Shown in pieces: positions 44,324 through 55,173 of a stretch of DNA of 64,000 nt. How positions within the stretch are numbered: the first letter of the stretch is position 1; each line of letters opens with the position of its first letter. The notes beneath the pieces were generated by a model that was not told where the DNA came from, made no database searches, and saw only the letters and a list, made by a program, of their open reading frames with translations. The position numbers and the translations under genes are program-made. This stretch comes from Anaerolineae bacterium (GTDB lineage Bacteria > Chloroflexota > Anaerolineae > Aggregatilineales > Phototrophicaceae). The DNA is taken from positions 1 through 64,000 of the forward strand of contig JAHDWN010000026.1 in NCBI GenBank assembly GCA_023382675.1, in the 5' to 3' direction.

Positions 44324-44560
44324 CGGTTGTTCAATCCTCGTCACAAACAGACTGCACCCGTTCTCCAGGTGCACAATAATCAGCTTCAATCAAGTGCATT
44401 CTAATCGGAAGCCGACGCTCAATCCAGTGAGAACCAGTGTAAACAGTGTACGGGTAGATTTGTGCCTGCCAGCCCAAAGAAATATTGATCCAACTTGAAG
44501 CTGCTCCAGTTCACAGCAGAATCAGAGCAAAGTGTGTGGCTAACTTGAATGGGGGACACC

Positions 44561-45277
44561 TTACGAGAGGCGGGTTGGCATGGTATAGCCCTGGCCGGGC
44601 GCTGTGACGACGTAAGTGGGATGCCGTGGGTTCTCTTCCAGCTTCTGGCGCAGACGCGAGATATTCACCCGCAGCACCGAGTAATCACCCTCATATTGCT
44701 CGCCCCACACGTTGCGCAGCAGTTCGTCGTGGGAAACGACCTGCCCGGCTTTGCGCATGAGCGTCGCCAAGATGCCATACTCGATGGGTGTCAGATGCAG
44801 TCGTTTGCCGCGCATCGTCGCCTGCCGCCGCGCCAGGTCCAGCTCCAACTGGCGGACATTCAAACGCGGTTCTGCCACTGGTGTCCAGCGCACTCGACGC
44901 AGCAGCGCGCCCACGCGCGCGATCAATTCTTCCGGCGAGAATGGCTTGCTCAAGAAATCGTCCGCGCCGGCCTCCAGCGCCACAACTTTGTCGCGTTCCT
45001 GGGTGAGGCCGCTGAGGATGATCATCGGCAGAAACGACTGCTCACGCACCGTCCGCAGCACATCCATGCCGTCAATATCGGGCAGGTTGAGATCGAGCAG
45101 CACCAGATCGGGCGTGGTCGCCTGAATTTCCTCTAACGCAGTCGTGCCGGTCTCGACGCTGACCGTTGTGTAACCTGCCGTTTCCAGAAGCATCGCCACC
45201 ACTTCGGCGGTATCGCTGTCGTCTTCTACGATCAGAATTTGGCGAGTCTCTTCGGTGTCTTCTAGTACGGCAGGCAT
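44561..45277 (-). CDS. OmpR/PhoB-family response regulator
   Basis: In this 238-residue protein, the receiver domain (residues 14-130) has VEDDSD, the phospho-acceptor DLVLLDLNLPDIDG, the conserved Thr/Ser region LSGLTQ and the lysine in LSKPFSPEEL. A winged-helix DNA-binding domain follows (LTPIEYGILATLMRKAGQVVSHDELL, then VLRVNISRLRQKLEENP). No histidine kinase gene lies next to it, so it is an orphan here. AGAGG lies 7 nt before the ATG. Confidence 0.92.
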   Translation of the reverse strand: MPAVLEDTEETRQILIVEDDSDTAEVVAMLLETAGYTTVSVETGTTALEEIQATTPDLVLLDLNLPDIDGMDVLRTVREQSFLPMIILSGLTQERDKVVALEAGADDFLSKPFSPEELIARVGALLRRVRWTPVAEPRLNVRQLELDLARRQATMRGKRLHLTPIEYGILATLMRKAGQVVSHDELLRNVWGEQYEGDYSVLRVNISRLRQKLEENPRHPTYVVTAPGQGYTMPTRLS

Positions 45278-45373
45278 AGCACTACCTCTGAAAGTCGGTT
45301 AAGTATATGGATTATATCACGACTTTTTAACTATAACGCAACTTTTCCGTAATGCAATAGATGCGGTCACAAT

Positions 45374-45407
45374 CAAACAAAAAGGGCCTGCCACCGGCAA
45401 GCCCTTT
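45374..45407 (-). terminator. Rho-independent terminator of the secreted GH-A gene
   Basis: On the minus strand AAAGGGCTTGCC pairs with GGCAGGCCCTTT around a short loop and is followed by TTTGTTTG. It lies about 20 nt beyond the glycosidase stop. Confidence 0.85.
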
Positions 45408-45426
45408 CACAACTGGCGAATACGTC

Positions 45427-46839
45427 TTATCGGCGCATTACCGTGCTGAGCGTGGTACACGCCGGGCAGCCACCACCGGGCCGGATCAGTGCATAACCAC
45501 CCATCGGGTCGGTGGGGGTGTAGAAGGGGAAATCTACATTCCAGATGATCATCAGGCGCACGCGACCACTCTGGGCCGACATGCTGGCTGCATCCGCCAG
45601 CCACGCGGCGTGCTCGGCTACGCTGGTGTTCTGTGCCCAGGCGAACGTCGCTGGCAGCGGGTCGCTAAAGCCTTCCGGCGACAGATAGCCCAACTCTGTC
45701 CAGCAGACCGGCTTGCCGCCGAACGGGCTGTAGCCACGGGAGAGCATCGAGTTGAAGTAGTACGTCGGATAACTGCCGCGCGGGTCGCCGCTTTGCTGCG
45801 ATGGCGGGATGATGCCTTCGTTGTAATGCAGGCCGACGCAGTCCAGATACTGTCCCGCGCCTGCCTGCCCCATCTGCTGCATGAACACGTCGTCGTTGCA
45901 GCCCTGCGCCGTGCAGCCCGCCGCGCCGAAGAAACCGGTTGGTGCGGGTGCGCCGCTGATCACGAGTACGTTGGGGTTCGCACCCTTGATGGCGTTATAG
46001 GCGGCTGCCAGCAGCCGGGTGTAATTCCCGCCGTTGATCTGTCCCGCAGGCCATTCGCGGTCGATGTTCGGCTCATTCCAGACTTCGATGGCATCCGCGC
46101 CCTGGGCGGCAACCCCGGCTACGAACTGCGCGTAACGGTTGATGTAGTCGTCGAAGTTGCCCATCTCATTTGTATTGCCGACGACACCGAGCAGAATCTT
46201 GAAGCCGTTGGCGCGCGCGGCGCTGATCAGCCCGGCAACAGCGGACGGGTCCTGGCCGAGCGTGAAGCGATGCTGCCGCTTGACCCAGGTCATCCCGGCG
46301 GAGCGCATGGTGTTCACGGTGCCGGTGTTCAGTTCAAGGACATGGCCGCCCAATTCAAACCCGCCGGTGGCTGCCGCGCCCGCGACCGGTGTCGGCAGGC
46401 TGCCATCCGGGCTGGTGGCTGCGGCTGCCGTCTCGACCGTCACTTCGTTACAGGCAACAACTATCGTTCGGTCAAAGCTGGTGCGCGCTTCGTACTGCTT
46501 GCCAAACACGTCAGTCACGAGGAAGCGCCAGCCGAAATACAGCTGGCGTGCATCGAGCGGATTTTCCAGCGTAGTGCAGCTATCGATACCGTTGACGAAC
46601 TCTGCCTGGTTCCAATCCCAGCGGCGGACAATCGACAGATTGACGGAGAATTTCTCTTCCAGGGCGGCGCGGGCGGCGCTGAAAGCCAGCCAGATGGGGT
46701 CGGTAGGTGTAGGGGTTGGCTCAGTCTGTGCGGCGGCGGGGGCAGCCGCGCCAGCCAGCGACAGGAGCACGATCAGCATTGTCGCGAGCAACAGCGACAA
46801 GCTTAGCCCGCGAGGTTTTGAATGAGACGGCTTCTGCAT
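45427..46839 (-). CDS. Secreted clan GH-A glycoside hydrolase
   Basis: This 470-residue protein has a signal peptide ending near GAAAPAAAQTEP and a Thr/Pro linker. About residues 40-140 form a novel-looking N-terminal domain (WLAFSAARAALEEKFSVNLSI, with two cysteines). A TIM barrel follows with acid/base glutamate in IEVWNEPN and nucleophile glutamate in CWTELGYLSPEG, the pattern of GH5/GH39-type enzymes. It should cleave a beta-linked polysaccharide outside the cell. The exact family is not clear. The start at 46839 is chosen because MQKPSHSKPRG begins the signal peptide and AGAGG lies upstream. Confidence 0.8.
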   Translation of the reverse strand: MQKPSHSKPRGLSLSLLLATMLIVLLSLAGAAAPAAAQTEPTPTPTDPIWLAFSAARAALEEKFSVNLSIVRRWDWNQAEFVNGIDSCTTLENPLDARQLYFGWRFLVTDVFGKQYEARTSFDRTIVVACNEVTVETAAAATSPDGSLPTPVAGAAATGGFELGGHVLELNTGTVNTMRSAGMTWVKRQHRFTLGQDPSAVAGLISAARANGFKILLGVVGNTNEMGNFDDYINRYAQFVAGVAAQGADAIEVWNEPNIDREWPAGQINGGNYTRLLAAAYNAIKGANPNVLVISGAPAPTGFFGAAGCTAQGCNDDVFMQQMGQAGAGQYLDCVGLHYNEGIIPPSQQSGDPRGSYPTYYFNSMLSRGYSPFGGKPVCWTELGYLSPEGFSDPLPATFAWAQNTSVAEHAAWLADAASMSAQSGRVRLMIIWNVDFPFYTPTDPMGGYALIRPGGGCPACTTLSTVMRR

Positions 46840-47043
46840 ATTAGGTTGGACCTCTTGCATTAGGTTAACTGAAGCGCGCACATACAACGCACGCATTGAG
46901 GCAAAAGGCTACAACAAAAGCCCTGACTTTTCTATAGCGTTAAGCAAAATTACGCGCCTGCGCACCCTACGTAAAACATACGCTCTTGTGAGTGCGTATT
47001 GATAGTATGGATGTGTGCGCCATGTCTCCAGGGGAAAATCATT

Positions 47044-47862
47044 ATGGCAACCCTGATCAAACGGCACCCGTTAGTGAGTTTCTTTGTCATTGCCTATGTG
47101 ATAGTGTGGGTTTTCTCGATACCTTCAATCGCCATCAGCCAGGGATGGCTCGATCCAGCCTACAGTGGCTTGCGCGCCATCAACATCATCAGCAACTTCA
47201 GCCCGGCCATTGCCGCCATCGTTGTGACCGCTGTCGTTCAAGGGAGATCGGGCGTGCGCGCGCTGCTCAGCCGGCTGCGCTCCAGCGGGATTCCGATCTA
47301 CTGGTATGCAGCCGCCGTGCTGCTTCCCCTCGTGATTAATCTCGTCGGCCAGCTCGCCGCTTACCTGATTTCCGGCACGTCTCCTCATCTACCGGGCATG
47401 TCGTGGTATCTGTTTCCGGTCTACTTCGCTGGTATTTTCGTGATCGTCGGGCTGGCTGAAGAAATCGGCTGGCGCGGCTTTGCGCTGCCGAATCTACAGC
47501 ACCAGCATACGGCGCTGGTGAGCAGTGTGATTCTCGGCGTACTCTGGGGCTTGTGGCACCTGCCGACCTGGTGGATTCCCGGTACGGTGCAGCATGATCT
47601 GTCGCTGCCCGTTTATGTTGCCGGTACCGTTGGCTTTACGATCATCTTGACCTGGCTGTTCAATTCGAGCGAGGGCGCGCTGGTTCTGCCTGTTCTGATG
47701 CACACAGCGACCAACACAATCAGCGGGTTTCTGCCGGTACCTACGCCGAATGGCTTGCCGATTCAGAACATCGTCACGTGGGGCGTGGCGCTGATCCTGA
47801 TAGCCGTTGCGGGGGCGGCGCACCTGAGCAAGCGACGCGTCGAAAGCACGGCCAGCACCTGA
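47044..47862 (+). CDS. CPBP-family intramembrane metalloprotease
   Basis: This 272-residue protein has about eight membrane helices and the CPBP (Abi, type II CAAX prenyl protease-like) motifs: EEIGWRGFALP near residue 140, LWGLWHLPTWW near 170 and HTATNT near 220. In bacteria these proteases act on membrane peptides, sometimes in bacteriocin self-immunity. The start is set by CAGGGGAAAATCATT just before the ATG. It stands alone between a divergent glycosidase and a converging acetyltransferase relic. Confidence 0.9.
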   Translation: MATLIKRHPLVSFFVIAYVIVWVFSIPSIAISQGWLDPAYSGLRAINIISNFSPAIAAIVVTAVVQGRSGVRALLSRLRSSGIPIYWYAAAVLLPLVINLVGQLAAYLISGTSPHLPGMSWYLFPVYFAGIFVIVGLAEEIGWRGFALPNLQHQHTALVSSVILGVLWGLWHLPTWWIPGTVQHDLSLPVYVAGTVGFTIILTWLFNSSEGALVLPVLMHTATNTISGFLPVPTPNGLPIQNIVTWGVALILIAVAGAAHLSKRRVESTAST

Positions 47863-47868
47863 GCATGA

Positions 47869-48301
47869 TCACACAGGCCGCTCGCAGTAATAACGCATAC
47901 CGTGCCCGGGCACATCGTGCGCATCCGCACGGACGCCGAAGCCCAGCGCCCGGTAGTAATCAACTGCGCCAGCGCGCGCATTGCACCAGACCCGAGTGCC
48001 GCCGGACGCACGCACGTATTCGATGCATCGTGTCAGTGCCAGACGGCCATAGCCCTTACCCTGCGCATCCGGCAGGGTTGCCATGCCGCGCAAACGCCAG
48101 GCACGCGCATCATTGCTGCCCGGCGGCGGCTCGTGATAGATCGATGCGATACTGACCAGTCGCCCGCTGGCATATACGCCTAAGTGCAGAGTATCCGGTG
48201 CGTCATCGCCGGACTTGGGTTCGGCGGCCTGGCCGAGTACCGACCGTACGCAGCAGGTATTGGTCGCTGTAGTGGATGACGCGGCACTCGGCAGTAGGCA
48301 T
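47869..48301 (-). pseudogene. GNAT acetyltransferase gene with a +1 frameshift
   Basis: The C-terminal part reads as a GNAT domain in one frame: LHLGVYASGRLVSIASIY, MATLPDAQGKGYGRLAL (the acetyl-CoA loop), then AVDYYRALGFGV. The N-terminal part MPTAECRVIHYSDQYLLRTV is in another frame. The two join if one G near 48241 is skipped, giving ...LLRTV-VLGQAAEP.... The second frame has no upstream start, so no full-length protein can be made from the sequence as given. It is either a pseudogene or a base-call error. It lies 22 nt downstream of the VKOR gene. Confidence 0.75.
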
Positions 48302-48323
48302 GTGAGTTATCAGGTGGGGTATG

Positions 48324-48812
48324 TTACGCGGCTAACTCCCGGCGCAAGCGGATACCGGTCACGATCAGTTGGCAGATCATGACCGTTGCGGCTGCCAGAC
48401 ACCATGGGCACACGGCCTCCAGAAGTGTCAGCGAGACGTAAATCAGGTAGGTGTGATAGAGCACGCCGAAGAGCACGATGCCGAACAAGAGAATGACGCT
48501 GTAGTCACGCAAAAAGCCAATGCGATTGTCAAATAGCAGGATCGCGCCGATAGTCAGGTGAGCAAGCAAGCCCCAGGCGGCAGTCGGTACGCCGAGAACG
48601 TAGGCCCAGGCACTGTTTTCGACCACGCTGCAATTGATGATGCCCTCGTTGGTGCAGGGTAGGACCTGTCCGCTCAACTTGTTATAGGTCATATAGCCGG
48701 TGATTAGTATTCCAGCGACGACCAACAGCAGACTGATCCGGCGGAGCAGCGCGCCCCTGGTATCGGCGGCCAATGCCTGAGCATCAGCTTGAGTCGCATT
48801 GAGCGTGGACAC
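48324..48812 (-). CDS. Vitamin K epoxide reductase (VKOR) family protein
   Basis: This 162-residue protein has four to five membrane helices. The active CxxC is CPWC (about residue 137) at the start of a helix, and the loop pair is LPCTNEG...NCSVVE (about residues 53-62) with the conserved SxxA-type SAWAYVLGVP after it. Bacterial VKORs reoxidise a DsbA-like partner using quinone and so support disulfide formation outside the membrane. No thioredoxin domain is fused and none is encoded next to it. It lies just downstream of moeA. Confidence 0.9.
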   Translation of the reverse strand: MSTLNATQADAQALAADTRGALLRRISLLLVVAGILITGYMTYNKLSGQVLPCTNEGIINCSVVENSAWAYVLGVPTAAWGLLAHLTIGAILLFDNRIGFLRDYSVILLFGIVLFGVLYHTYLIYVSLTLLEAVCPWCLAAATVMICQLIVTGIRLRRELAA

Positions 48813-48840
48813 GATAGGTTCTCCTTGGATTCCCTGCCCT

Positions 48841-50091
48841 TTATACCATCAAAACACGCAAGACACGCACGGCAAAACTCTCGCCTTGCCGTGCGACCAT
48901 GACGCCTTCTGGAATTATCAGCAAACCATCTGCCAGCACCATCGACAACAGCGCGCCCGAACTCTGGGTGCCGGTTGCATAAGCGGTCGGGCGTCCGTTT
49001 ACGCGCCGCAGTGTAACACGAATGTAGCTCTGCCGTCCATCCGAGGCAATGTCTTCGCCGGTGACGGCCTGGATCGTCGGAATGGCGTCAGGTATGGCGA
49101 GCAGCTTGAGCAGCGCCGGACGCACGAACACGTCGAACGTGACCATGGCCGACACGGGGTTGCCGGGCAGCCCGAAGAAGGGCACGCCGCCGAGTTTGCC
49201 ATACGCCAGCGGCTTGCCGGGTCGGATGTTGATGCGCCACAGATCGACGTGGCCCATTTCGTCCAGCACTTTGCGCACCAGATCGACCGCGCCCACAGAG
49301 ACCCCTGCCGAACTCAGGATGACATCCGGTTTCGCAGCGAGCGCCTCACGGAAGCGGCGACGTATGTCGTCAAGATCATCACGTGCGGCAGGAATGCGCA
49401 CAGGCTCCGCGCCGATCTCCGTCACCAGCGCGGCGAGTGTGTAGCTGTTAGTATCGCGAATCTTGCCTGTTTCGAGCGGTTGATCGACGGCCAGGAGTTC
49501 ATCGCCGGTGCTGACGATGGCGACGCGCGGGCGGCGGACAACGCTCACCTGTGCCTGCCCCAACCCGGCGAGCACACCCACCCCCGCCGCGCGGATGCGT
49601 GTTCCGGCGCTCAAAACGGTTGCGCCTTTACGAATGTTCTCGCCAGGCAGACGGACATTTGCGCCCTGCGTGGTCGCCGTGCGAATACCAACATCGCCGG
49701 GCAGCGTGATCGCCTCGCCTACCTGCCAGGTGGCATCCGTGTCTTCGACGGGGACAACCGTGTCCGCACCCTCCGGCAGCGCTGCGCCGGTCATGATGCG
49801 CGCCGCCTCGCCCGCTTGCAGTGTTCCCTGAGGTGCGACGCCCGCCGGGATATCCATCGTCACGCGCAGATGGGTGGGCGCTTCCTGTGTCGCATGGATC
49901 AGGTCGGCAGCGCGGACGGCGTAGCCATCCATGCTCGAATTGGCGAATGATGGCAGATCGTGTTCGGCGATCAGGTCATCAACCAGCACGCGCTGGTGTG
50001 CGTCTAGCAGCGGCACCGACTCGGCGGGCAGGCGGGCGAAATCCTTCAATATGCGCGCGAGTGCATCGTCTACTGACAGAAGATCGGGCAT
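48841..50091 (-). CDS. moeA: Molybdopterin molybdenumtransferase
   Basis: This 416-residue protein inserts molybdenum into adenylylated molybdopterin. Typical MoeA marks are LPSFANSSMDGYAVRAAD near residue 45, GAALPEGADTVVPVEDT, GVGVLAGLGQAQVSVVRRPRVAIVSTGDEL near residue 180, SSAGVSVGAVDLVRKVL, and PFFGLPGNPVSAMVTF near residue 300. A C-terminal domain IV follows. No other cofactor genes are nearby. The VKOR gene follows 28 nt downstream. Confidence 0.94.
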   Translation of the reverse strand: MPDLLSVDDALARILKDFARLPAESVPLLDAHQRVLVDDLIAEHDLPSFANSSMDGYAVRAADLIHATQEAPTHLRVTMDIPAGVAPQGTLQAGEAARIMTGAALPEGADTVVPVEDTDATWQVGEAITLPGDVGIRTATTQGANVRLPGENIRKGATVLSAGTRIRAAGVGVLAGLGQAQVSVVRRPRVAIVSTGDELLAVDQPLETGKIRDTNSYTLAALVTEIGAEPVRIPAARDDLDDIRRRFREALAAKPDVILSSAGVSVGAVDLVRKVLDEMGHVDLWRINIRPGKPLAYGKLGGVPFFGLPGNPVSAMVTFDVFVRPALLKLLAIPDAIPTIQAVTGEDIASDGRQSYIRVTLRRVNGRPTAYATGTQSSGALLSMVLADGLLIIPEGVMVARQGESFAVRVLRVLMV

Positions 50092-50298
50092 GATGCAGAT
50101 TCCAGTTTACGCGGGCGATAGCAGAATTGAACCGCAAAAACGTGCCGGATGCAAAGAGGAGATGAATCTCATTGTTCAAGCTTCACGGCGTAAACAACGG
50201 CACGCGGATTAACAACCCGTAGTGAAGTCCCAGAATCTCGATACCGATCAGGTTTGCCTGGGCTATCTTTATTGCGCGCTTCGACAGGGGCGCGCCGG

Positions 50299-50880
50299 TT
50301 ACACGGCAAACAGCGCTGATACGTTCATGCTGAAGCCGGGGATGAGATCGCCACCGTCCAATGTATCCTCCGCTGTCAATCGCTGAATGGTGCCGAGTGT
50401 GTGGACAATGACGGATTGAGCGCGCGCATTCAACACCCAGACACAGCGTACACCGTCGCTCAAATAGCGCGCCACCTTTTCATCAACATCGGTGTATTGA
50501 TCGGTCGGCGACACCACCTCGATACACACATCGGGAACGAGAATGAAGGGTTTTTGTTTCCAATCGGGATGGGCAGCTTTGTAAGTCACCATGCGCGCGG
50601 CAGCGTAGACCATCACATCAGGCAGCCGAGAACCTTTGACCCAATCTGGTCTATCGGAGAGGACAAACGTTGATTCGGTATAGCGAACAATGGTGCCATT
50701 CCGTTCGAACGTCGCTAGAAAATCGTTGAGGAGCTTGATGATTTCAGCGTGCTCGGCAGTGGTGGGCACCTTCGGCCTCCTCTGGTCATCAATAAGTTCA
50801 AACGGCCCCTCATGATTGAACAGGTCGATGAATTCTTCCATCGCCATGCCGGTGAGGGTGAGTGCTTCACGCCCGACCAC
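50299..50880 (-). CDS. Uma2-family (DUF820) PD-(D/E)XK protein
   Basis: This 193-residue protein fits the Uma2 fold: an N-terminal helix region, RLPDVMVYAAARM, then PDVCIEVVSPTDQYTDVDEKVARYLSDGVRCVWVLN with the D...ExV core of a restriction-like nuclease. Uma2 proteins occur in many copies in cyanobacteria and Chloroflexota, and their role is unknown. A GTG start with CGGAGCC 8 nt upstream is taken; an ATG 11 codons in is an alternative. It stands alone. Confidence 0.85.
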   Translation of the reverse strand: MVGREALTLTGMAMEEFIDLFNHEGPFELIDDQRRPKVPTTAEHAEIIKLLNDFLATFERNGTIVRYTESTFVLSDRPDWVKGSRLPDVMVYAAARMVTYKAAHPDWKQKPFILVPDVCIEVVSPTDQYTDVDEKVARYLSDGVRCVWVLNARAQSVIVHTLGTIQRLTAEDTLDGGDLIPGFSMNVSALFAV

Positions 50881-51057
50881 AAGCGGCTCCGATCATCTAC
50901 TTTCACACGCTCAGTATACCATGGGGCAACGCGGCATGACTCGATACCGAGAAAAAAGCGAGCGCTCCGCAATCGGCGCGCCCACTCTCGTATCGTCTGA
51001 ATGTGAACCGCACCGGTTGCAGAGTTGACGCGTCAAGCCCAGGCAACCGGTCGATTT

Positions 51058-52197
51058 CTACGGCTGTTCGCCGGCGAAGAAATCCATCACGCGGTCAAAG
51101 AAGCCTTTGCCATTACGCTGCGGCGTGATTTCGTGGCTGAAGGTGTTGGCAAGCTCCTCGAACAGCCGCCGCTGTTCTTCGCTCAGGCGCGTGGGCACCT
51201 CGACCGAGATGTAGACGAGCTGATCGCCACGCCCGCTGTTTGAACCATCGCTGCGTAGCCTGGGCACGCCCTTGCCGCGCAGGCGAAAGACTTTGCCTGT
51301 CTGTGTCCCCGCCGGTATGACCAGTTCATGCTCACCCTCGACCGTCGGCACGAAGATGCGGTCGCCAAGTGCCGCCTGCGCCACGTTGATACTGATGTCG
51401 AGGATGACGTCATTGTCTTTGCGCTTGAAGTACTCATGCTCCTGCACGTGGACGACGGCATACAAGTTGCCCTTGGGCGCGTTCATGTCACCGGAATCGC
51501 CCTCGCCGCGAATCTGGATTTGCAAACCCTCGCGCACACCGGGCGGGATGTGGATATTCAGCGAGACCGGGTTGCGCAGACGGCCTGCGCCGCGGCAGTT
51601 GTGGCAGGGAGTCTGGACGACTTCGCCTTTGCCCTGGCAGCGCGGGCAAGTCTGCACGCTGATCATCGTGCCGAGCAGCGTTTGCTGCGGGCGGCGGATT
51701 TCGCCTGCGCCGCTGCATTCCGGGCAGCGGATGAGTGTCGTGCCCGGTTCTGCGCCATTGCCGCCGCACACAGTGCAGGTATCCAACCGTTCGAATTCGA
51801 CCGTCTTCTCCGTGCCGAAGATCGACTCCTCGAAGGTGATCGTCACTTCGACACGGCGATCCTGGCCTGGTCGTGGCCCACGCCTGCGCGCTGAACGTCC
51901 GCCGAAGGCCGCGCCAAAGAACTCCTCGAAGATCTCGTCGAAGCCAGGGAAGCCGGTTGCGCTGAAACCGCCTGTGCTGCCAACGCCTGCCTGGCCGAAG
52001 CGGTCGTAGCGCGACCGCTGGTCGTCGTCCGAGAGCACCTGGTAGGCCTCGTTGATCTCCTGGAACTTGGTGTGGGCCTCCGGGCTTTTGTTCACATCCG
52101 GATGCCACTCACGCGCCAGGCGGCGGAAAGCCTGCTTGATTTCGTCTTTATTGGCGCCGCGCGAGACGCCGAGAACCTCATAATAATCACGTGCCAT
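51058..52197 (-). CDS. dnaJ: Chaperone protein DnaJ
   Basis: This 379-residue protein has an N-terminal J domain ([15 protein letters not shown], with HPD in [12 protein letters not shown]), a Gly/Phe-rich linker, and four CxxCxGxG zinc-finger repeats between about residues 140 and 205 ([32 protein letters not shown]). Two substrate-binding beta domains follow. It stimulates DnaK ATPase and delivers unfolded proteins. It is the last gene of grpE-dnaK-dnaJ. Confidence 0.96.
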   Translation of the reverse strand: MARDYYEVLGVSRGANKDEIKQAFRRLAREWHPDVNKSPEAHTKFQEINEAYQVLSDDDQRSRYDRFGQAGVGSTGGFSATGFPGFDEIFEEFFGAAFGGRSARRRGPRPGQDRRVEVTITFEESIFGTEKTVEFERLDTCTVCGGNGAEPGTTLIRCPECSGAGEIRRPQQTLLGTMISVQTCPRCQGKGEVVQTPCHNCRGAGRLRNPVSLNIHIPPGVREGLQIQIRGEGDSGDMNAPKGNLYAVVHVQEHEYFKRKDNDVILDISINVAQAALGDRIFVPTVEGEHELVIPAGTQTGKVFRLRGKGVPRLRSDGSNSGRGDQLVYISVEVPTRLSEEQRRLFEELANTFSHEITPQRNGKGFFDRVMDFFAGEQP

Positions 52198-52198
52198 A

Positions 52199-52247
52199 GT
52201 CAGCCTTTAGCCTATAGCCATCAGCTCTTAGCCTTAGCTTCTGATTT
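52199..52247. repeat. Degenerate heptanucleotide tandem repeat upstream of dnaJ
   Basis: The segment reads in steps of seven: TCAGCCT, TTAGCCT, ATAGCCA, TCAGCTC, TTAGCCT, TAGCTTC. It starts one base upstream of the dnaJ start codon, so it occupies the place of the ribosome-binding site. Confidence 0.6.
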
Positions 52248-52325
52248 CGAGCGTGCCAATCTAACATACAGATACGCACAGCGGGCGACGATTACACCAG
52301 GCAATCGCACCCGCAGCGCGTAGAA

Positions 52326-52360
52326 CAGCTAACCGCCAAAAGCCAATCGCTAACAGCTAT
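52326..52360. repeat. Degenerate heptanucleotide tandem repeat downstream of dnaK
   Basis: Steps of seven: CTAACCG, CCAAAAG, CCAATCG, CTAACAG, CTATTTA. It abuts the dnaK stop codon in the dnaK-dnaJ spacer. Confidence 0.6.
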
Positions 52361-54262
<1,902 letters not shown>

Positions 54263-54285
54263 GTTTGTTTGTTACTCCTCATCGA

Positions 54286-54392
54286 GTTGCTTAGCAGATT
54301 AGCGAATTAGCATTCGCATTTTCGGGCGTTGACTTTGCTTAATGCTCATCCGTTTGATTAGCGAATTTGCTAACGGGCTAATGAGCTAAGGG
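54286..54392. repeat. Two heptanucleotide-type repeat patches in the grpE-dnaK spacer
   Basis: 54286-54330 reads GTTGCTT, AGCAGAT, TAGCGAA, TTAGCAT, TCGCATT. A second patch at 54354-54392 (TGATTAG, CGAATTT, GCTAACG, GGCTAAT, GAGCTAA) runs into the grpE stop. No HrcA/CIRCE operator is present in this spacer. Confidence 0.55.
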
Positions 54393-54988
54393 GCGACCCG
54401 CACCAGTGCCGGGCGCAAAACACGATCACCGATCATATAGCCGCGCTGCATGGTCAGCGTTATCTGGCCGCTGGGCGCGTCTGATTCCGGATCGGTACCG
54501 ATGGCTTCATGCCGGTTCGGATCGAACATTTCGCCGACCGGGTCGAAGGCGACGACGCCGTTGTCTTCCATCATCTTGTAGAGCTTGCGCTGCACCATCG
54601 CGACGCCATTGACCCAGGGATCGTCCTTGATCTCGGCAGGTACACTTGCCAGTGCGCGGTCGAAATCATCGACAATCGGCAGCAGGCTCTTGAACGCTGT
54701 GCCCATCGACATCTGATGATTTTCGCTCAATTCGCGCTCGACACGCTTCTTGTAGTTGGCAAACTCCGCGCGCGCGCGCTGCCAGCCTTCCAGATACTCG
54801 CCGGCTTTTTGCTGTGCTTCTACAATCTGCGCCTTGAGCGCCTCTACGTCACCTGCGGGCGCGCTCGCATCCGCCGCTTGTACAACATCTTCAACGCTTG
54901 CCTCGGCAGCCGCTTGCGCGGCCTCTTCGGCGTTATCAGCGGCGGTCTTCATTTCTTCTGAACTCACGCCTTCCCCTTCCCCCAACAT
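54386..54988 (-). CDS. grpE: Nucleotide exchange factor GrpE
   Basis: This 200-residue protein has an acidic, Ala-rich N-terminus, then a long helix (LKAQIVEAQQKAGEYLEGWQRARAEFANYKKRVERE). The conserved core follows: LLPIVDDFDRALASVP, GVAMVQRKLYKMMEDNGVVAFDPVGEMFDPNRHEAI. The family ends GYMIGDRVLRPALVRV, as seen here. It releases ADP from DnaK. The start is uncertain: a GTG at 54967 is better placed after GGGGGAAGGGGAAGG than the ATG at 54988. Confidence 0.94.
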   Translation of the reverse strand: MLGEGEGVSSEEMKTAADNAEEAAQAAAEASVEDVVQAADASAPAGDVEALKAQIVEAQQKAGEYLEGWQRARAEFANYKKRVERELSENHQMSMGTAFKSLLPIVDDFDRALASVPAEIKDDPWVNGVAMVQRKLYKMMEDNGVVAFDPVGEMFDPNRHEAIGTDPESDAPSGQITLTMQRGYMIGDRVLRPALVRVAP

Positions 54989-55173
54989 GTGAAGGATAAC
55001 TGTATCTCGATTTATACGGAGTCAAGTGTACTGAGGTTGTCATAGAATCATGTTAACGCATGGCGAGAAAGTATTGAGGTTTTCGCAGTCGCTTGTGAGT
55101 TAACCGACTTTCAGTTAGGGTTGTACACAAAGTCATGCCTGACTGATTGCGAAGTAGAAATGGTAGAAACGAT
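54989..55173. other. Divergent region between grpE and the nitroreductase gene
   Basis: This holds the heat-shock operon promoter (leftward) and the nitroreductase promoter. A minus-strand TTGACT is present, but its -10 (TACAGT) is only 15 bp away. No CIRCE element (TTAGCACTC, 9 nt, GAGTGCTAA) was found, so control by HrcA is not supported. Confidence 0.5.

Noticed and set aside
45361-45420. Riboswitch or small RNA at the glycosidase 3' end
   Set aside because: The structure is fully explained as a minus-strand Rho-independent terminator.
46157-46825. 222-residue antisense frame over the glycosidase signal region
   Set aside because: It is Ser/Ala/Pro-rich with no recognisable fold and is covered by a protein with a signal peptide and catalytic motifs.
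54989-55173. CIRCE operator for HrcA
   Set aside because: No TTAGCACTC-N9-GAGTGCTAA or close variant is present on either strand.
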